A stretch of DNA of 64,000 nt, taken from the NCBI RefSeq assembly GCF_943193195.1, contig NZ_CALPDG010000008.1, forward strand, positions 47,590 to 111,589, in the 5' to 3' direction. Shown piece by piece: positions 35,031 to 45,289 of this stretch. A program made the translations under genes and the position numbers. Numbering within the stretch: the stretch's first letter is position 1; every line of letters begins with the position of its first letter. The notes beneath the pieces were generated by a model. That model was not told the origin of the DNA. It saw nothing but the letters and a program-made list of their open reading frames with translations, and ran no database searches. The DNA comes from Mediterraneibacter agrestimuris. GTDB taxonomy: Bacteria; Bacillota; Clostridia; Lachnospirales; Lachnospiraceae.

Positions 35031-38000
35031 ATGTTTACAAATAAGGAGATCAGAGAGTGGTGTGCATTGAGTTCCACCTATGGAAAAGCAAAAGAACTTG
35101 CAAAATATGGTATGGTTGAAATTCAATCGGCATGGCGTGACAGAGAGGGGAAATTAGTTATTGATGCAGTTGCAGAAGGAACCTATTCGAATGAATATGA
35201 AGTTCAGATTCAATGTGACGACAATGATGATATAGAAGAGTATTATTGTGAATGCCCGGCATATGCATCTTATGAAGGGATGTGCAAGCATTGTGCGGCA
35301 GCAGCCTTGCTGTTTTTAGAAGACCATAAAGAAACAGCGCAGGAAAAGGATAGATTCCGGCTTGGTGTACAAAGAACCATGACAGATCAGACGATCATAG
35401 ATGTGATGGAAATGCTGGCTTGGGAGAAACGGATGAATGAGCAGGAAGCAGATGGTTCTATTGAATTGATTCCGGAGATTCAGGAAGAAAGCGGCGGTTA
35501 TTATTTTCCCCGCAAAAGATATTTGTCATTTCGTATTGGAAACGATAGAAAATATGTTCTGAAAAATCTTTCAGACTTTGTGGAGGCTGTGGCAGAAGAA
35601 CGTCAGGTCAGTTACGGAAAACAGCTCTCTTTCGTGCATTGCAAAAGTGCGTTTACGCAGAGGGCGTGGAAATATGTGCAGTATATCATGGGAACGGCGG
35701 CATATTATGATGCACATTATCAGCGATTGGGAAAAAGAATTGAGTTGAATGAGGATTTGTTTGCAGGTATTCTGTTTATAAGCCTTGGAATGGAAATTAA
35801 TTACGAGTACAATGGAAAACGGAATAAAACGCTTCAAGTCTTAGATAAAAACCCGCCGATCAAGTGTAAATTAAAAGAAGCGGAGGATTCATTTCAGCTT
35901 TCTGTTCCGGTTTTGGAGAGAATTGAAGGCGGACCGCATTTGTTTATTAAAATCAGGAATAAAGTATATTATTGTAAAGATGGATTTGAGAAAGCAGCAG
36001 ATGTGATCTCACAGCTTTCATCGGAGGAAAAGGAACAGAATCTTATTATTTCCAAGAAAGATATGCCGGCTTTTTGCAGTACAGTGTTGGAAGTGTTGGA
36101 ACAGGAAAAAGCAGTGGATAAAAAAGGGATAAATCTGGATGAGTATCAGCCGGAGGAGGCGAAGTTTCGTTTTTATATGGATGAGGATGCCGGACATGTT
36201 ACATTAAAATCCGAAGTTGTTTATGGAGAGGAAGTCAATAATTTACTGGATACGCCGTTTTCATCTTATCAGTGCAGGAATTTGGGAAAGGAAAGGGCCG
36301 TGATTGGTACAGCGAAGGCATATTTCAAACAGGAAGAATACGGTGAAGGAATTCTTTATTTTGAATCAAAAGATGAAGATGCCATGTATCAATTACTGAA
36401 TACCGGAATCCGGCAGCTGGAAGCGTGGGGCGAAGTATTTGCAACAGATAAAATTAAGATGAGGAATATCGTCCGAAATTCAAAAACACAGGTCAGCGTT
36501 TCGCTGCACAGCGGACTGCTGGAACTGTCTGTGGATTCGGATACATTTTCCAGAGAGGAATTGATCGGAATTTTAGACGCTTACCGTAAGAAAAAGAAAT
36601 ATTACCGGCTGAAAAGCGGAGATTTTCTGAATTTGGAGGAAGATGCTGCCAAAACGGCTGCGGAACTTCTGGATGGTCTGGCGCTGGCGAAAGGAAAGAT
36701 TTTAGAGGAGACGATCGAACTGCCGAAATATAGGGCATTATATATCGACCAGGTCTTGCAGAGGAAAGATCAGATCCAAGTTAAGAGAAATTCGGATTAT
36801 AAAGAAATGATCCGAAATATGAAAAATATAGAAGATAGTGATTTTGCCGTGCCGGGAAGCCTGGAATCTATATTACGAAGTTATCAGAAAACGGGATATC
36901 GCTGGCTTCGGACATTGGAGAAGTTAGGATTCGGCGGAATTCTGGCGGATGATATGGGATTGGGAAAGACTTTGCAGACGATAGCTTGTTTGTTAGCGAT
37001 AAAACAAGAACGGGGAACTTTAAAAAGTCTGATCATCTGTCCGGCATCTCTTGTGTATAACTGGAAAAAAGAGTTGGAAACATTTGCCCCGGAACTGCAG
37101 GTAAAGTTGATGGCCGGTGATGCAGAGCAGAGAGAAGCGCTGCTTACAAAGGATCAGAACGGTGATGTCTGGATTACATCTTATGATATGGTTAAAAGAG
37201 ATATTGCGTTGTATCGGGATACTACATTTGATGTGGAAGTGATTGATGAAGCGCAAAATATCAAAAACCATGGAACACAGGCAGCACGGGCTGTGAAACA
37301 GATTCAGGCTTCGGTGAAATTTGCGCTGACAGGAACGCCGATCGAAAACAGGCTGAGTGAGCTGTGGAGTATTTTTGACTATCTGATGCCGGGACTTCTC
37401 GGAAGCCATGAACGGTTTCGGAAGGAATATGAGCAGCCGATCATGCGTGAACAGGATCGGGAGAAGACAGAACAGCTCAAGAAGATGATACTTCCGTTTA
37501 TTCTTCGCAGGGTAAAAAACGATGTGTTGAAGGAACTGCCGGATAAGATTGAGCAGGTCGTACATTCTGAGATGGAAACAGAGCAGAAAAAATTGTATCA
37601 GGCACATGTAAACAGAATGCTGGAAACACTAAAGCAGCAGAGTGAGGAAGAGGTTCGGACAGGAAAACTGCAGATTTTAGCTGAACTGACCAGACTGCGT
37701 CAGATATGTTGCGCCCCTGAACTTGTCTATGAAGATTATCAGTATGATGCATGCAAGGTAGAAACTTGTCTGGAATTGATCAATCAGGCAGTAGAAGGGA
37801 ATCATAAGGTTTTGATTTTTTCCCAATTTACAAGTGTTTTCCCAATTCTGGAAAAACATCTGAAACGAATGAAATTATCATATTATATTTTGACAGGGCA
37901 GACTCCGAAGGAACAACGTATGCAGATGACAGAGGAATTCAATCAGAATGATGTGCCGGTCTTCCTGATTTCATTAAAGGCAGGCGGAACAGGATTAAAT

Positions 38001-38261
38001 CTTACAGCGGCAAATATCGTAATCCATTTTGATCCATGGTGGAATCTAGCAGCGCAGAATCAAGCAACAGACAGGGCACACCGGATTGGACAGGAGAAGC
38101 AGGTAATGGTATTTAAACTGATCGTGAAGGACACGATTGAAGAAAATATTGTACGTATGCAGGAGGAAAAGCAAAAGCTTGCGAGTCAGGTTCTGGAGGG
38201 AGAAGGAATTTCTGCGGCGGAGCTGACAAAAGAAGATTTATTAGAAATACTGAATGCATGA
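35031..38261 (+). CDS. SWIM zinc-finger SNF2-family DNA translocase
   Basis: The 1076-aa protein starts MFTNKEIREW, eight bases after AAGGAGA. A SWIM zinc finger (YYCECPAYASYEGMCKHCAA, about 66-85) is followed by a DUF3670/SNF2-associated region and the helicase core from about residue 610: DDMGLGKTLQTIA (Walker A), DEAQNIKN (Walker B), LTGTPIENRLSELWSI, and motifs V-VI AGGTGLNLT and ATDRAHRIGQ. Such HepA-like proteins move along double-stranded DNA and may displace bound proteins; the exact role is unknown. It lies alone before glyA. The 34832-35030 stretch upstream holds no other clear gene. Confidence 0.92.
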   Translation: MFTNKEIREWCALSSTYGKAKELAKYGMVEIQSAWRDREGKLVIDAVAEGTYSNEYEVQIQCDDNDDIEEYYCECPAYASYEGMCKHCAAAALLFLEDHKETAQEKDRFRLGVQRTMTDQTIIDVMEMLAWEKRMNEQEADGSIELIPEIQEESGGYYFPRKRYLSFRIGNDRKYVLKNLSDFVEAVAEERQVSYGKQLSFVHCKSAFTQRAWKYVQYIMGTAAYYDAHYQRLGKRIELNEDLFAGILFISLGMEINYEYNGKRNKTLQVLDKNPPIKCKLKEAEDSFQLSVPVLERIEGGPHLFIKIRNKVYYCKDGFEKAADVISQLSSEEKEQNLIISKKDMPAFCSTVLEVLEQEKAVDKKGINLDEYQPEEAKFRFYMDEDAGHVTLKSEVVYGEEVNNLLDTPFSSYQCRNLGKERAVIGTAKAYFKQEEYGEGILYFESKDEDAMYQLLNTGIRQLEAWGEVFATDKIKMRNIVRNSKTQVSVSLHSGLLELSVDSDTFSREELIGILDAYRKKKKYYRLKSGDFLNLEEDAAKTAAELLDGLALAKGKILEETIELPKYRALYIDQVLQRKDQIQVKRNSDYKEMIRNMKNIEDSDFAVPGSLESILRSYQKTGYRWLRTLEKLGFGGILADDMGLGKTLQTIACLLAIKQERGTLKSLIICPASLVYNWKKELETFAPELQVKLMAGDAEQREALLTKDQNGDVWITSYDMVKRDIALYRDTTFDVEVIDEAQNIKNHGTQAARAVKQIQASVKFALTGTPIENRLSELWSIFDYLMPGLLGSHERFRKEYEQPIMREQDREKTEQLKKMILPFILRRVKNDVLKELPDKIEQVVHSEMETEQKKLYQAHVNRMLETLKQQSEEEVRTGKLQILAELTRLRQICCAPELVYEDYQYDACKVETCLELINQAVEGNHKVLIFSQFTSVFPILEKHLKRMKLSYYILTGQTPKEQRMQMTEEFNQNDVPVFLISLKAGGTGLNLTAANIVIHFDPWWNLAAQNQATDRAHRIGQEKQVMVFKLIVKDTIEENIVRMQEEKQKLASQVLEGEGISAAELTKEDLLEILNA

Positions 38262-38296
38262 ATTGAGTATGTTATTGTGATCGATATTTTCTAATA

Positions 38297-38324
38297 CACT
38301 TTAAACTGATAATTTGTTAAAGTG
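38297..38324. promoter_or_regulatory. Inverted repeat upstream of glyA
   Basis: CACTTTAA and TTAAAGTG form a perfect eight-base dyad with a 12-base spacer, without a T-run. It could be an operator for glyA or a weak transcription-end structure for the SNF2 gene. A second hairpin (TAGACTG...CAGTCTA) lies at about 38353. Confidence 0.35.
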
Positions 38325-38435
38325 CATACTTGCCTTTAAACTGCCCATATGGTAGACTGAAAACAGTCTATATGCAATATATAGTTTGAATCATATGAGA
38401 TGTCTGTGAGAAATCAGAAACGGAGGTAAGGTATA

Positions 38436-39671
38436 ATGTACGATTTTGATGAAATTGTGAATGTAGACGCTGAGGTGGCAGAGGCGATTCAGGCGGAGAT
38501 GAACCGTCAGAATTCCCATATTGAGCTGATCGCGTCTGAAAACTGGGTAAGCAAGGCGGTTATGGCAGCAATGGGAAGCCCTTTGACTAATAAGTATGCG
38601 GAAGGATATCCGGGAAAGCGCTATTATGGCGGCTGTCAGTGTGTAGATGTAGTAGAGGAGCTGGCGCGTGAGCGTGCAAAGAAATTGTTTGGCTGCGAGT
38701 ATGTCAATGTTCAGCCGCATTCAGGTGCACAGGCAAATATGGCGGCAATGTTCGCGATGCTGGAGCCGGGCGACAAGATCATGGGAATGAACTTAGATCA
38801 CGGCGGGCATCTGACGCATGGTTCACCGGTCAATCTGTCCGGAAAATATTTTCAGGTACGGTTTTATGGTGTAAACGAGAACGGTGTGATCGATTATGAT
38901 GAAGTTCTGAGAATCGCAAAGGAATATCAGCCGAAGTTGATTGTTGCAGGTGCAAGCGCTTACGCAAGAACCATTGATTTCAAGAGATTCCGTGAGATTG
39001 CAGATGAAGTAGGGGCATATTTAATGGTGGATATTGCCCATATCGCAGGTCTGGTAGCAACAGGACTTCACCCAAGTCCGATTCCGTATGCTCATGTGAC
39101 AACTACAACAACACATAAGACACTGCGCGGTCCCCGCGGCGGTATGATTATGTGCAGTGAGGAAATGAATCAGAAGTTCAACTTCAATAAGGCAGTGTTC
39201 CCGGGAATCCAGGGAGGACCTCTGATGCATGTGATCGCAGCAAAGGCAGTCTGTTTTCATGAAGCATTGCAGCCGGAATACAAAATTTATATGGAGCAAG
39301 TTGTGAAGAATGCAAAGGCGCTTTGCAATGCTTTGAAAGCACATGGAATTAAGATCGTGTCTGATGATACAGATAATCATTTGATGTTGGTGGATCTGAC
39401 CGGAACAGATATCAGCGGAAAAGAGCTGGAGAAGCGTCTGGATGATGCCCATGTAACTGCAAATAAAAATACCATTCCGAATGATCCACGCTCTCCGTTC
39501 GTGACAAGCGGCATCAGACTTGGCACACCTGCGGTAACAAGCCGGGGTATGATGGAAGAGGATATGGAGAAGATTGCAGAAATCATTTCGCTTGTGATTG
39601 CCGGAGAAGAGAATGTGGAAAAGGCAAAGATGATGGCAGCAGAGCTGACAGAGAAATATCCACTGTGTTAG
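38436..39671 (+). CDS. glyA: Serine hydroxymethyltransferase
   Basis: GlyA interconverts serine and glycine with tetrahydrofolate and PLP. The 411-aa enzyme has the N-terminal IELIASENW motif, [34 protein letters not shown], the Schiff-base Lys in [14 protein letters not shown], and a C-terminal [25 protein letters not shown] lies upstream. Length is normal. Confidence 0.97.
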   Translation: MYDFDEIVNVDAEVAEAIQAEMNRQNSHIELIASENWVSKAVMAAMGSPLTNKYAEGYPGKRYYGGCQCVDVVEELARERAKKLFGCEYVNVQPHSGAQANMAAMFAMLEPGDKIMGMNLDHGGHLTHGSPVNLSGKYFQVRFYGVNENGVIDYDEVLRIAKEYQPKLIVAGASAYARTIDFKRFREIADEVGAYLMVDIAHIAGLVATGLHPSPIPYAHVTTTTTHKTLRGPRGGMIMCSEEMNQKFNFNKAVFPGIQGGPLMHVIAAKAVCFHEALQPEYKIYMEQVVKNAKALCNALKAHGIKIVSDDTDNHLMLVDLTGTDISGKELEKRLDDAHVTANKNTIPNDPRSPFVTSGIRLGTPAVTSRGMMEEDMEKIAEIISLVIAGEENVEKAKMMAAELTEKYPLC

Positions 39672-39687
39672 GAAATGTCTAAAAAGA

Positions 39688-39732
39688 CGCACTTGCAGAC
39701 TGGTTTAAATAACCGGTTTGCGGTGCTTTTTT
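39688..39732 (+). terminator. Rho-independent terminator after glyA
   Basis: A long interrupted stem GCACTTGCAGACTGGTT with AACCGGTTTGCGGTGC is followed by six T. It also separates glyA from the convergent AraC-type gene. Confidence 0.85.
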
Positions 39733-39805
39733 ATTGACAAGAATGTGATAAAATAGTTCGGTGGATTGTTTTAAGTTTGAAATTATGTGTACCATCAATC
39801 TTGAA

Positions 39806-40684
39806 TTATTTGGAGCATTTTGCACGGAACTTAGACGGAGTGATTCCGTAAAGTTTTCTAAACATTTTCAGGAAGCTGCTGTAATCTGAAAACCCACTTT
39901 CATTGCAGGCTTCTAGAATCGACTTGCCGTCGGCGATTGCCCGGCGGCAGTGCTGCATTCTCAGGTCGGTAATGTAGCTGTGAATGCTTAAGGCAGTGTA
40001 TTCTTTAAATATACGGGAGAGATGACCGCGGCTTGTGTAAGTGTAGTCCAGAATCTGTGCCACATTTAATTCAGGCTCTGTATAGTGATCTTGAATATAT
40101 TGAACAGCCTTTTCTACGATTGTATTTCTGGCAGTGGGAGTATATACACTGCTCTTTGCCGCAATCTGACATATTATCATAAAAAACTCACTGAGATTAC
40201 TTTGGAATGCAACAGGCTTAAATTCTTTTTCTAAAGCGGCGTTGGAACTCATTCGCTCTAACAGACCGCGTAGATTCCACGCATTTGCTGCATCTGCATT
40301 TAGAATTGTAACAGAGTGGTTCCAACCGGCATCTCCAATCCCGAGCATTGCCGCTGTAGTTGACCAGAAGTCACCGTCAATTTGTGCGACGAGGCGCTCA
40401 GAAGCCTCTTGCTGGGACCCGTATTTTGCAGAGTGGAAGTTTTCCTTCGGAAAAATAATCACTTCGCCTGGATGCAGGGAGTAGGAATCTCCGCCGGAAG
40501 AGTAGGTTACAATACCACCGCTGATGGAGAGAACGATTTCATAAAAGGGATGGGAGTGGACAACGGAATAGGTATAGTCTTTATTGGTATACCATGTAAC
40601 AACGATCTGCCCCCCGTTTAATTGTTCCCGGGCATATTCTTGCGTCAATACAAAATCCGTAAGATGTTCTAATTTTTTTATCAT
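39806..40684 (-). CDS. AraC-family transcriptional regulator
   Basis: The 292-aa protein has an N-terminal cupin sensor (HSHPFYEIVLSISG and LHPGEVIIFPKENFHS) and a C-terminal double helix-turn-helix (LNVAQILDYTYTSRGHLSRI, then ACNESGFSDYSSFLKMFRKL, ITPSKFR). GAGGGA lies seven bases before ATG 40684; the longer frame is not family-like. It is divergent from the esterase/TRAP/GH31 genes and probably activates them on binding a sugar-like ligand. Confidence 0.9.
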   Translation of the reverse strand: MIKKLEHLTDFVLTQEYAREQLNGGQIVVTWYTNKDYTYSVVHSHPFYEIVLSISGGIVTYSSGGDSYSLHPGEVIIFPKENFHSAKYGSQQEASERLVAQIDGDFWSTTAAMLGIGDAGWNHSVTILNADAANAWNLRGLLERMSSNAALEKEFKPVAFQSNLSEFFMIICQIAAKSSVYTPTARNTIVEKAVQYIQDHYTEPELNVAQILDYTYTSRGHLSRIFKEYTALSIHSYITDLRMQHCRRAIADGKSILEACNESGFSDYSSFLKMFRKLYGITPSKFRAKCSK

Positions 40685-40819
40685 AAAAGATTCCCTCACA
40701 TACATTTTTAAGGTAAGTGTACCACAATTAGCACAAATTGCAAGATTTACAGTGCAAAATGACAGGAAAAATGAATGTAAAATGAGTATTATATAAGCAA
40801 GCGATGCGATATTGAACAA

Positions 40820-40853
40820 ATTTGCTAAAAAATATGAAATAAAATTAGCAAAT
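40820..40853. promoter_or_regulatory. Inverted repeat operator candidate in the AraC/TRAP divergent region
   Basis: ATTTGCTAA (40820-40828) and TTAGCAAAT (40845-40853) form a perfect nine-base dyad with a 16-base spacer. Related TTAGCA and GTGCAA/TGCACA motifs recur nearby (about 40729-40745 and 40855-40890). It is a good site for the AraC-type regulator or a repressor. Confidence 0.5.
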
Positions 40854-40930
40854 ATGCACAATACTAGTGCAAGTTTATGTGCAAAAAAAGAATGCAAGAT
40901 GTGATATGTAAGAAAAAGAAGAGGAGGTGA

Positions 40931-41476
40931 ATGAAATTGAGTTCAAAAGTAAATTATTGCGCTGTTATGGTTTTTGATGATGATGCGATTCGCCGGATGT
41001 TCCGTATGGAATATGATACATATAAACCTATGCGTCGGCTGACATGGCTTTGCATCGCTGCCGTGTTGATTTTGCTTGCAGTATTTACGAAAATACCGGA
41101 TGTGGTGAAGGTATTATGTCTGTTTGCAGGCTGCTGGCTGATTACATGCCGAGATTTTGCGAGCAGGGTTCAGGCAGAAGGAGTTTTGGAAAAGCGTGGC
41201 GGCATCTCCAGTAATGTAAGCTTGAGGTTTGCAGATTTGGAGATATATGGAGACAGCAAGTTGATTTTTTCATATCAAGAGGTGGACAAACTGGTAGAGG
41301 ATACGGATTATTATTACATTTTTAAAGACCGGCAGTCGGCGGTTATGGTGCCGAAACTAGGATTGCGGCCGAACCGTTTGGATGATTTCCGGAGTTTTAT
41401 GGAGAAAAAAACGAATAAAAAATGGAGGAAAAACGGTGGACGGCTGCGACTAAAGAAACTTTTGAACAGAAAATAA
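40931..41476 (+). CDS. YcxB-like membrane protein
   Basis: The 181-aa protein has two helices (about 38-70) and a C-terminal YcxB-like domain (DLEIYGDSKLIFSYQEVDKL, YYYIFKDRQSAVMVPK). TTG 40937 is a possible start since GGAGG lies nine bases before it and only three before ATG 40931. The family role is unknown. The gene leads the catabolic operon, 24 bases before the esterase. Confidence 0.7.
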   Translation: MKLSSKVNYCAVMVFDDDAIRRMFRMEYDTYKPMRRLTWLCIAAVLILLAVFTKIPDVVKVLCLFAGCWLITCRDFASRVQAEGVLEKRGGISSNVSLRFADLEIYGDSKLIFSYQEVDKLVEDTDYYYIFKDRQSAVMVPKLGLRPNRLDDFRSFMEKKTNKKWRKNGGRLRLKKLLNRK

Positions 41477-41500
41477 ATATGTAGAAAGGAAAGAAGAAAG

Positions 41501-42298
41501 ATGTTATTGAATTGTCATTATTTTAGTAAAGTTTTAAATCACAACACAGAGATCAATGTAATAATTCCGACTCCGGAAGGAAAAGAACAGATTACGGAGC
41601 AGGGAACCGGGAAGCGTTATGAGTATGAAAAAGGACTGCCTGTCGTATATTTACTGCATGGTGCTTACGGAGATTGCAGCAGTTGGATTCGTTTCAGTAA
41701 TATTGAGCGGTATGCCCAGACACATAATATTGTTGCTGTTGCAGCTTCGGTTGAAAACAGTCTGTATCAGGATATGGTGCATGGCAACCAGTATTTTACC
41801 TATATGACGGAAGAATTGCCGTCATATATTACAACATTGTTCCCGGTTTCAAAGAAAAGAGAGGATACCTATATTGCCGGATTTTCTATGGGCGGATATG
41901 GTGCATGGTATCTGGGTCTTTCCCATCCGGAAAGATATAGTAAAATTGCCGGAATGTCTGCAGCAATGGATATTGACGGACTGGCTAAGGGATGTCTGGA
42001 CGGAACGATTGACGGACCGTTTCCGTGGAAGGATGCATTTGCTGATCCAAACTCTCTTGCAGGTACAGACAAAGATATTTTTGAATTATATCGCCGATGT
42101 AAAGAAAAGGGAATCGTGCCGGAACTATATCAGGCATGTGGAACTGCGGATTTCCTGTATCAGATGAATCTGGATGCAAAAGAGCGGCTGATTAAAATGG
42201 GAGCAGAGATTACATATTCTGAGACTTCCGGGGCAATGCACAATTGGGATTATTGGGATAAGGAAATCAACAAGATACTGGACTGGATGATTGGATAA
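41501..42298 (+). CDS. Alpha/beta-hydrolase esterase (tributyrin-esterase/esterase D-like)
   Basis: The 265-aa hydrolase has the oxyanion region YLLHGAYGDCSSW, the nucleophile elbow GFSMGGYGAWYLG (Ser about 130), a candidate Asp in CGTADFLY and His in MHNWDYWDKEI. No signal peptide, so it works in the cytoplasm. Enzymes of this type remove acetyl or feruloyl groups from sugars. The context (TRAP importer, two GH31 glycosidases) suggests it deacylates an imported glycoside. Confidence 0.85.
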   Translation: MLLNCHYFSKVLNHNTEINVIIPTPEGKEQITEQGTGKRYEYEKGLPVVYLLHGAYGDCSSWIRFSNIERYAQTHNIVAVAASVENSLYQDMVHGNQYFTYMTEELPSYITTLFPVSKKREDTYIAGFSMGGYGAWYLGLSHPERYSKIAGMSAAMDIDGLAKGCLDGTIDGPFPWKDAFADPNSLAGTDKDIFELYRRCKEKGIVPELYQACGTADFLYQMNLDAKERLIKMGAEITYSETSGAMHNWDYWDKEINKILDWMIG

Positions 42299-42326
42299 GA
42301 ATGGAATTGAGATGGAGGAAAAAGAA

Positions 42327-43373
42327 ATGATGAAATCAAATAAAATTTTTCGTTTGGCTGCTGTATTAGGTATGTCTGCACTCATGCTGACAGCATGTGG
42401 AGATGCGGGTTCCGCAAAGATCGGCGGAAATGGTGCAGGTGCTTCCGGTGAGGGGGTATCAGGTGTTACATTGAAGTTAAGCCATGGACTCTCTGAGGAG
42501 CATCCGATCCAGGCGGCATTGGAGCAGTTTGCAGATGAAGTAAAAGAAAGTACAGATGGAGCAATTACCGTTGAGATTTACCCGAATGCAACTCTTGGAA
42601 GTGAAAAAGATAATCTGGAGCAGATGCCGATCGGTGCACTGGATATGGCGAAAGTATCGGCAGCGTCTCTTGAAACTTTTGCACCGGTATATGAAGCATT
42701 TTCCGTACCATATATTTTTGATAACAAAGACCATTACTATGCATTCATGGACAGTGAGGAAGCAGAAGAAGTTTACAAATCTACTTCTGATGACGGATTT
42801 ATTGCACTGACATGGTTTGATTCTGGAGCACGTTCTTTCTATACAGTGGATACCCCGATCAATACACCGGAGGATCTGAAAGGACTGAAGATCCGCACGA
42901 TGGATTCCCCGTTGGCTTTTGAGATGATGGATTGCTTCGGCGGTTCTGCAACAACAATGTCGATCAGTGATGTGTACACTGCTATGCAGTCCGGTGTTAT
43001 TGACGGGGCAGAGAACAATGAAACAGCATTGACAACCGGAGGACATGGTGAGATTGCAAAATGCTACAGCTACGATATGCATACACAGATCCCGGATATT
43101 CTCGTAATTGCAACCTCTATTTGGAACAGCATGTCCGAAGACCAGCAGAAAGCTGTAAAGACAGCAGCAGACAACGCTAAAGAAGCTTATAAAGTTGCAT
43201 GGAACGAGGCTATAGATGAATCTGTGGCAGCAGCAGAAGAAATGGGAGTTACATTTTATACTCCAGATCTGACACCATTCCAGGAAGCAGTACAGCCGAT
43301 CTATGACCGTTTGGCTTCAGAGGAACCGGATGTATGGGCAGTATGTGAAAAGATTCAAAACTACGAATATTAA
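42327..43373 (+). CDS. dctP: TRAP transporter substrate-binding lipoprotein DctP
   Basis: The 348-aa precursor starts MMKSNKIFRL eight bases after GGAGG and has a lipoprotein signal with cysteine in MLTACGD. The mature protein has the DctP fold: LKLSHGLSEEHPIQAALEQF, EIYPNATLGSEKDNLEQM, the central carboxylate-binding Arg in GLKIRTMDSPLAFE, and GVIDGAENNE. It catches an organic acid or acidic sugar outside the cell and gives it to DctQM. Confidence 0.93.
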   Translation: MMKSNKIFRLAAVLGMSALMLTACGDAGSAKIGGNGAGASGEGVSGVTLKLSHGLSEEHPIQAALEQFADEVKESTDGAITVEIYPNATLGSEKDNLEQMPIGALDMAKVSAASLETFAPVYEAFSVPYIFDNKDHYYAFMDSEEAEEVYKSTSDDGFIALTWFDSGARSFYTVDTPINTPEDLKGLKIRTMDSPLAFEMMDCFGGSATTMSISDVYTAMQSGVIDGAENNETALTTGGHGEIAKCYSYDMHTQIPDILVIATSIWNSMSEDQQKAVKTAADNAKEAYKVAWNEAIDESVAAAEEMGVTFYTPDLTPFQEAVQPIYDRLASEEPDVWAVCEKIQNYEY

Positions 43374-43388
43374 TGAGGAGGCAGTAAG

Positions 43389-43883
43389 TTGAAAAAACTG
43401 GAAAAAGCGTTAGATGTAGCCATGAGCACGATTATGGCAACTGTTATGCTGGTACTGATTATATTCGGTACATGGCAGATCTTTACCCGTTGGATATTGA
43501 ATAATCCGTCTACGTTTACAGAGGAATTACTTCGTTATCTGTTAATCTGGGCAGGAATGATCGGGGCTGCGTATTGTTTCTTTCATGATAAACATGTTAA
43601 ACTGACATTGCTGACTTCCCGTCTGCATGGTGTTCCGCTGATGGTAGTATCTGTAATTGATGAAATTATCGTAATTGTATTTGTTGTTTATGTGTATATC
43701 TATGGAGGTATGCAGATGATGAGTGCAAACATGACTCAATTGACAGCTGTACTGCGTTTGCCGATGAGCTTGATCTATGGATGTCTTCCGGTTTCAGGAG
43801 TGTTTGTCATTCTTTCAAAATTATTGCGGTATCTTTCGATGTATAAAGAGAAAAAGGTGGAGAGAGGAGGCAGTGAAGCATGA
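43389..43883 (+). CDS. dctQ: TRAP transporter small permease DctQ
   Basis: The 164-aa protein with four helices starts at TTG after GAGGAGG. It shows the family motifs IFGTWQIFTRWI, TFTEELLRYLLIWAGMIGAA and RLPMSLIYGCLPVSG. It overlaps dctM by four bases (ATGA). Confidence 0.92.
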   Translation: MKKLEKALDVAMSTIMATVMLVLIIFGTWQIFTRWILNNPSTFTEELLRYLLIWAGMIGAAYCFFHDKHVKLTLLTSRLHGVPLMVVSVIDEIIVIVFVVYVYIYGGMQMMSANMTQLTAVLRLPMSLIYGCLPVSGVFVILSKLLRYLSMYKEKKVERGGSEA

Positions 43884-45181
43884 CTATAATGCAGGCAACA
43901 CTTTTGTTGTTTCTCGTTTTCTTTGGATTGATGTTTATCGGAGTGCCGATTTCCGTAAGTATCGGATGTGCTTCCATCATTGTTTTGTTCGCAGGCTTCG
44001 AGCCGGGAGTTCTTGCGTATGTAGTAGCACAGAGATGCTTTAAAGGAATTGACTCTTTTGCACTTCTTGCACTGCCGTTCTTTATGCTGGCAGGAAGTAT
44101 AATGAATAAGGGCGGTATTGCCCGGAGGCTTGTACGGCTGGCAAGATTTTTTGTGGGTAAAATTCCAGGATATCTGGCGGCTACCAATGTTCTGACAAAT
44201 ATGTTCTTCGGGGCAATTTCAGGTTCTTCTGTTGCAGCGGCTTCCGCTGTAGGAAAAATCATGGGACCATTGGAAAAGGATGAAGGATATGAGGATGCCT
44301 ATTCTGCAGCCGTTAATATATGTTCCGCACCTACAGGAGTTATCATCCCGCCGTCAGGTCCGTTGATTCTCTATTCGATCACAGCCGGAAGTGTATCCGT
44401 CAGCGCACTGTTTATGGCCGGTTATATTCCCGGAGTATTGCTTGGGGTATGTGTTATGGCAGTAGCCATTTTCCTTGCAAAGAAAAAAGGCTATACAGGT
44501 TCCACTGTGGAAGAAAAGGACTCTATCGGAAAAGTGCTGATCGATGCGATACCAAGTATCTTCATGATGGTTATTGTTATGGGCGGTATTCTGCTCGGTT
44601 GGTTTACAGCGACAGAAGCAGGAGTGGTAGCCTGTCTGTATTGTATCGTTCTTGGATTTGCCTACCGTGAACTGACTATAAAACAGCTCTGGAGTCTGAT
44701 GAGTGATTGTATGATGGATACGGCGGTTATCCTGTTCCTGATCGCAGCATCGAATATTATGTCTTATACAATGAGCTATTCAGGTATTCCGGCAGCATTG
44801 AGCAGTACGCTGATGGGAATTACGGATAATAAATATATCCTGTTGCTGATCATGAATGTATTTCTGCTTGTTCTGGGAATGTTTTTGGATCTGACACCGG
44901 CAGTTTTGATCTTCACACCGATTTTCCTGCCGATTGCCACCAGCTTCGGAATGAGTCCGGTACATTTTGGTATTATGTTGATTCTGAATCTGGCTATTGG
45001 TTCTGTAACACCGCCAGTTGGTTCAGTATTGTTCGTCGGCTGTAATGTGGGGGGCGTATCGGTAGAAAAGGTCACGAAATATATTGTACCAATGTTCTGT
45101 GCAATGGTTGTTGCCCTGATGCTGGTAGTATATATCCCGCAGTTATCCTTGCTGATACCAAAGCTCTGCGGTTTGATTTAA
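43880..45181 (+). CDS. dctM: TRAP transporter large permease DctM
   Basis: The 433-aa protein with 11-12 helices is a typical DctM: FFGLMFIGVPISVSIG, LPFFMLAGSIMNKGGIARRL, GAISGSSVAAASAVG and the second hairpin region NLAIGSVTPPVGSVLFVG. It uses a sodium gradient to move the DctP-bound substrate. Confidence 0.95.
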   Translation: MTIMQATLLLFLVFFGLMFIGVPISVSIGCASIIVLFAGFEPGVLAYVVAQRCFKGIDSFALLALPFFMLAGSIMNKGGIARRLVRLARFFVGKIPGYLAATNVLTNMFFGAISGSSVAAASAVGKIMGPLEKDEGYEDAYSAAVNICSAPTGVIIPPSGPLILYSITAGSVSVSALFMAGYIPGVLLGVCVMAVAIFLAKKKGYTGSTVEEKDSIGKVLIDAIPSIFMMVIVMGGILLGWFTATEAGVVACLYCIVLGFAYRELTIKQLWSLMSDCMMDTAVILFLIAASNIMSYTMSYSGIPAALSSTLMGITDNKYILLLIMNVFLLVLGMFLDLTPAVLIFTPIFLPIATSFGMSPVHFGIMLILNLAIGSVTPPVGSVLFVGCNVGGVSVEKVTKYIVPMFCAMVVALMLVVYIPQLSLLIPKLCGLI

Positions 45182-45289
45182 GCAGGAAATTATTGCAGTT
45201 CTGATATGATAAATAAAGTGGCATCGGTGTATGGGAAAGTATTTCTCTTATATACCGGTGCTATCATTGAAAGAAAAGGAAAAGAGATT

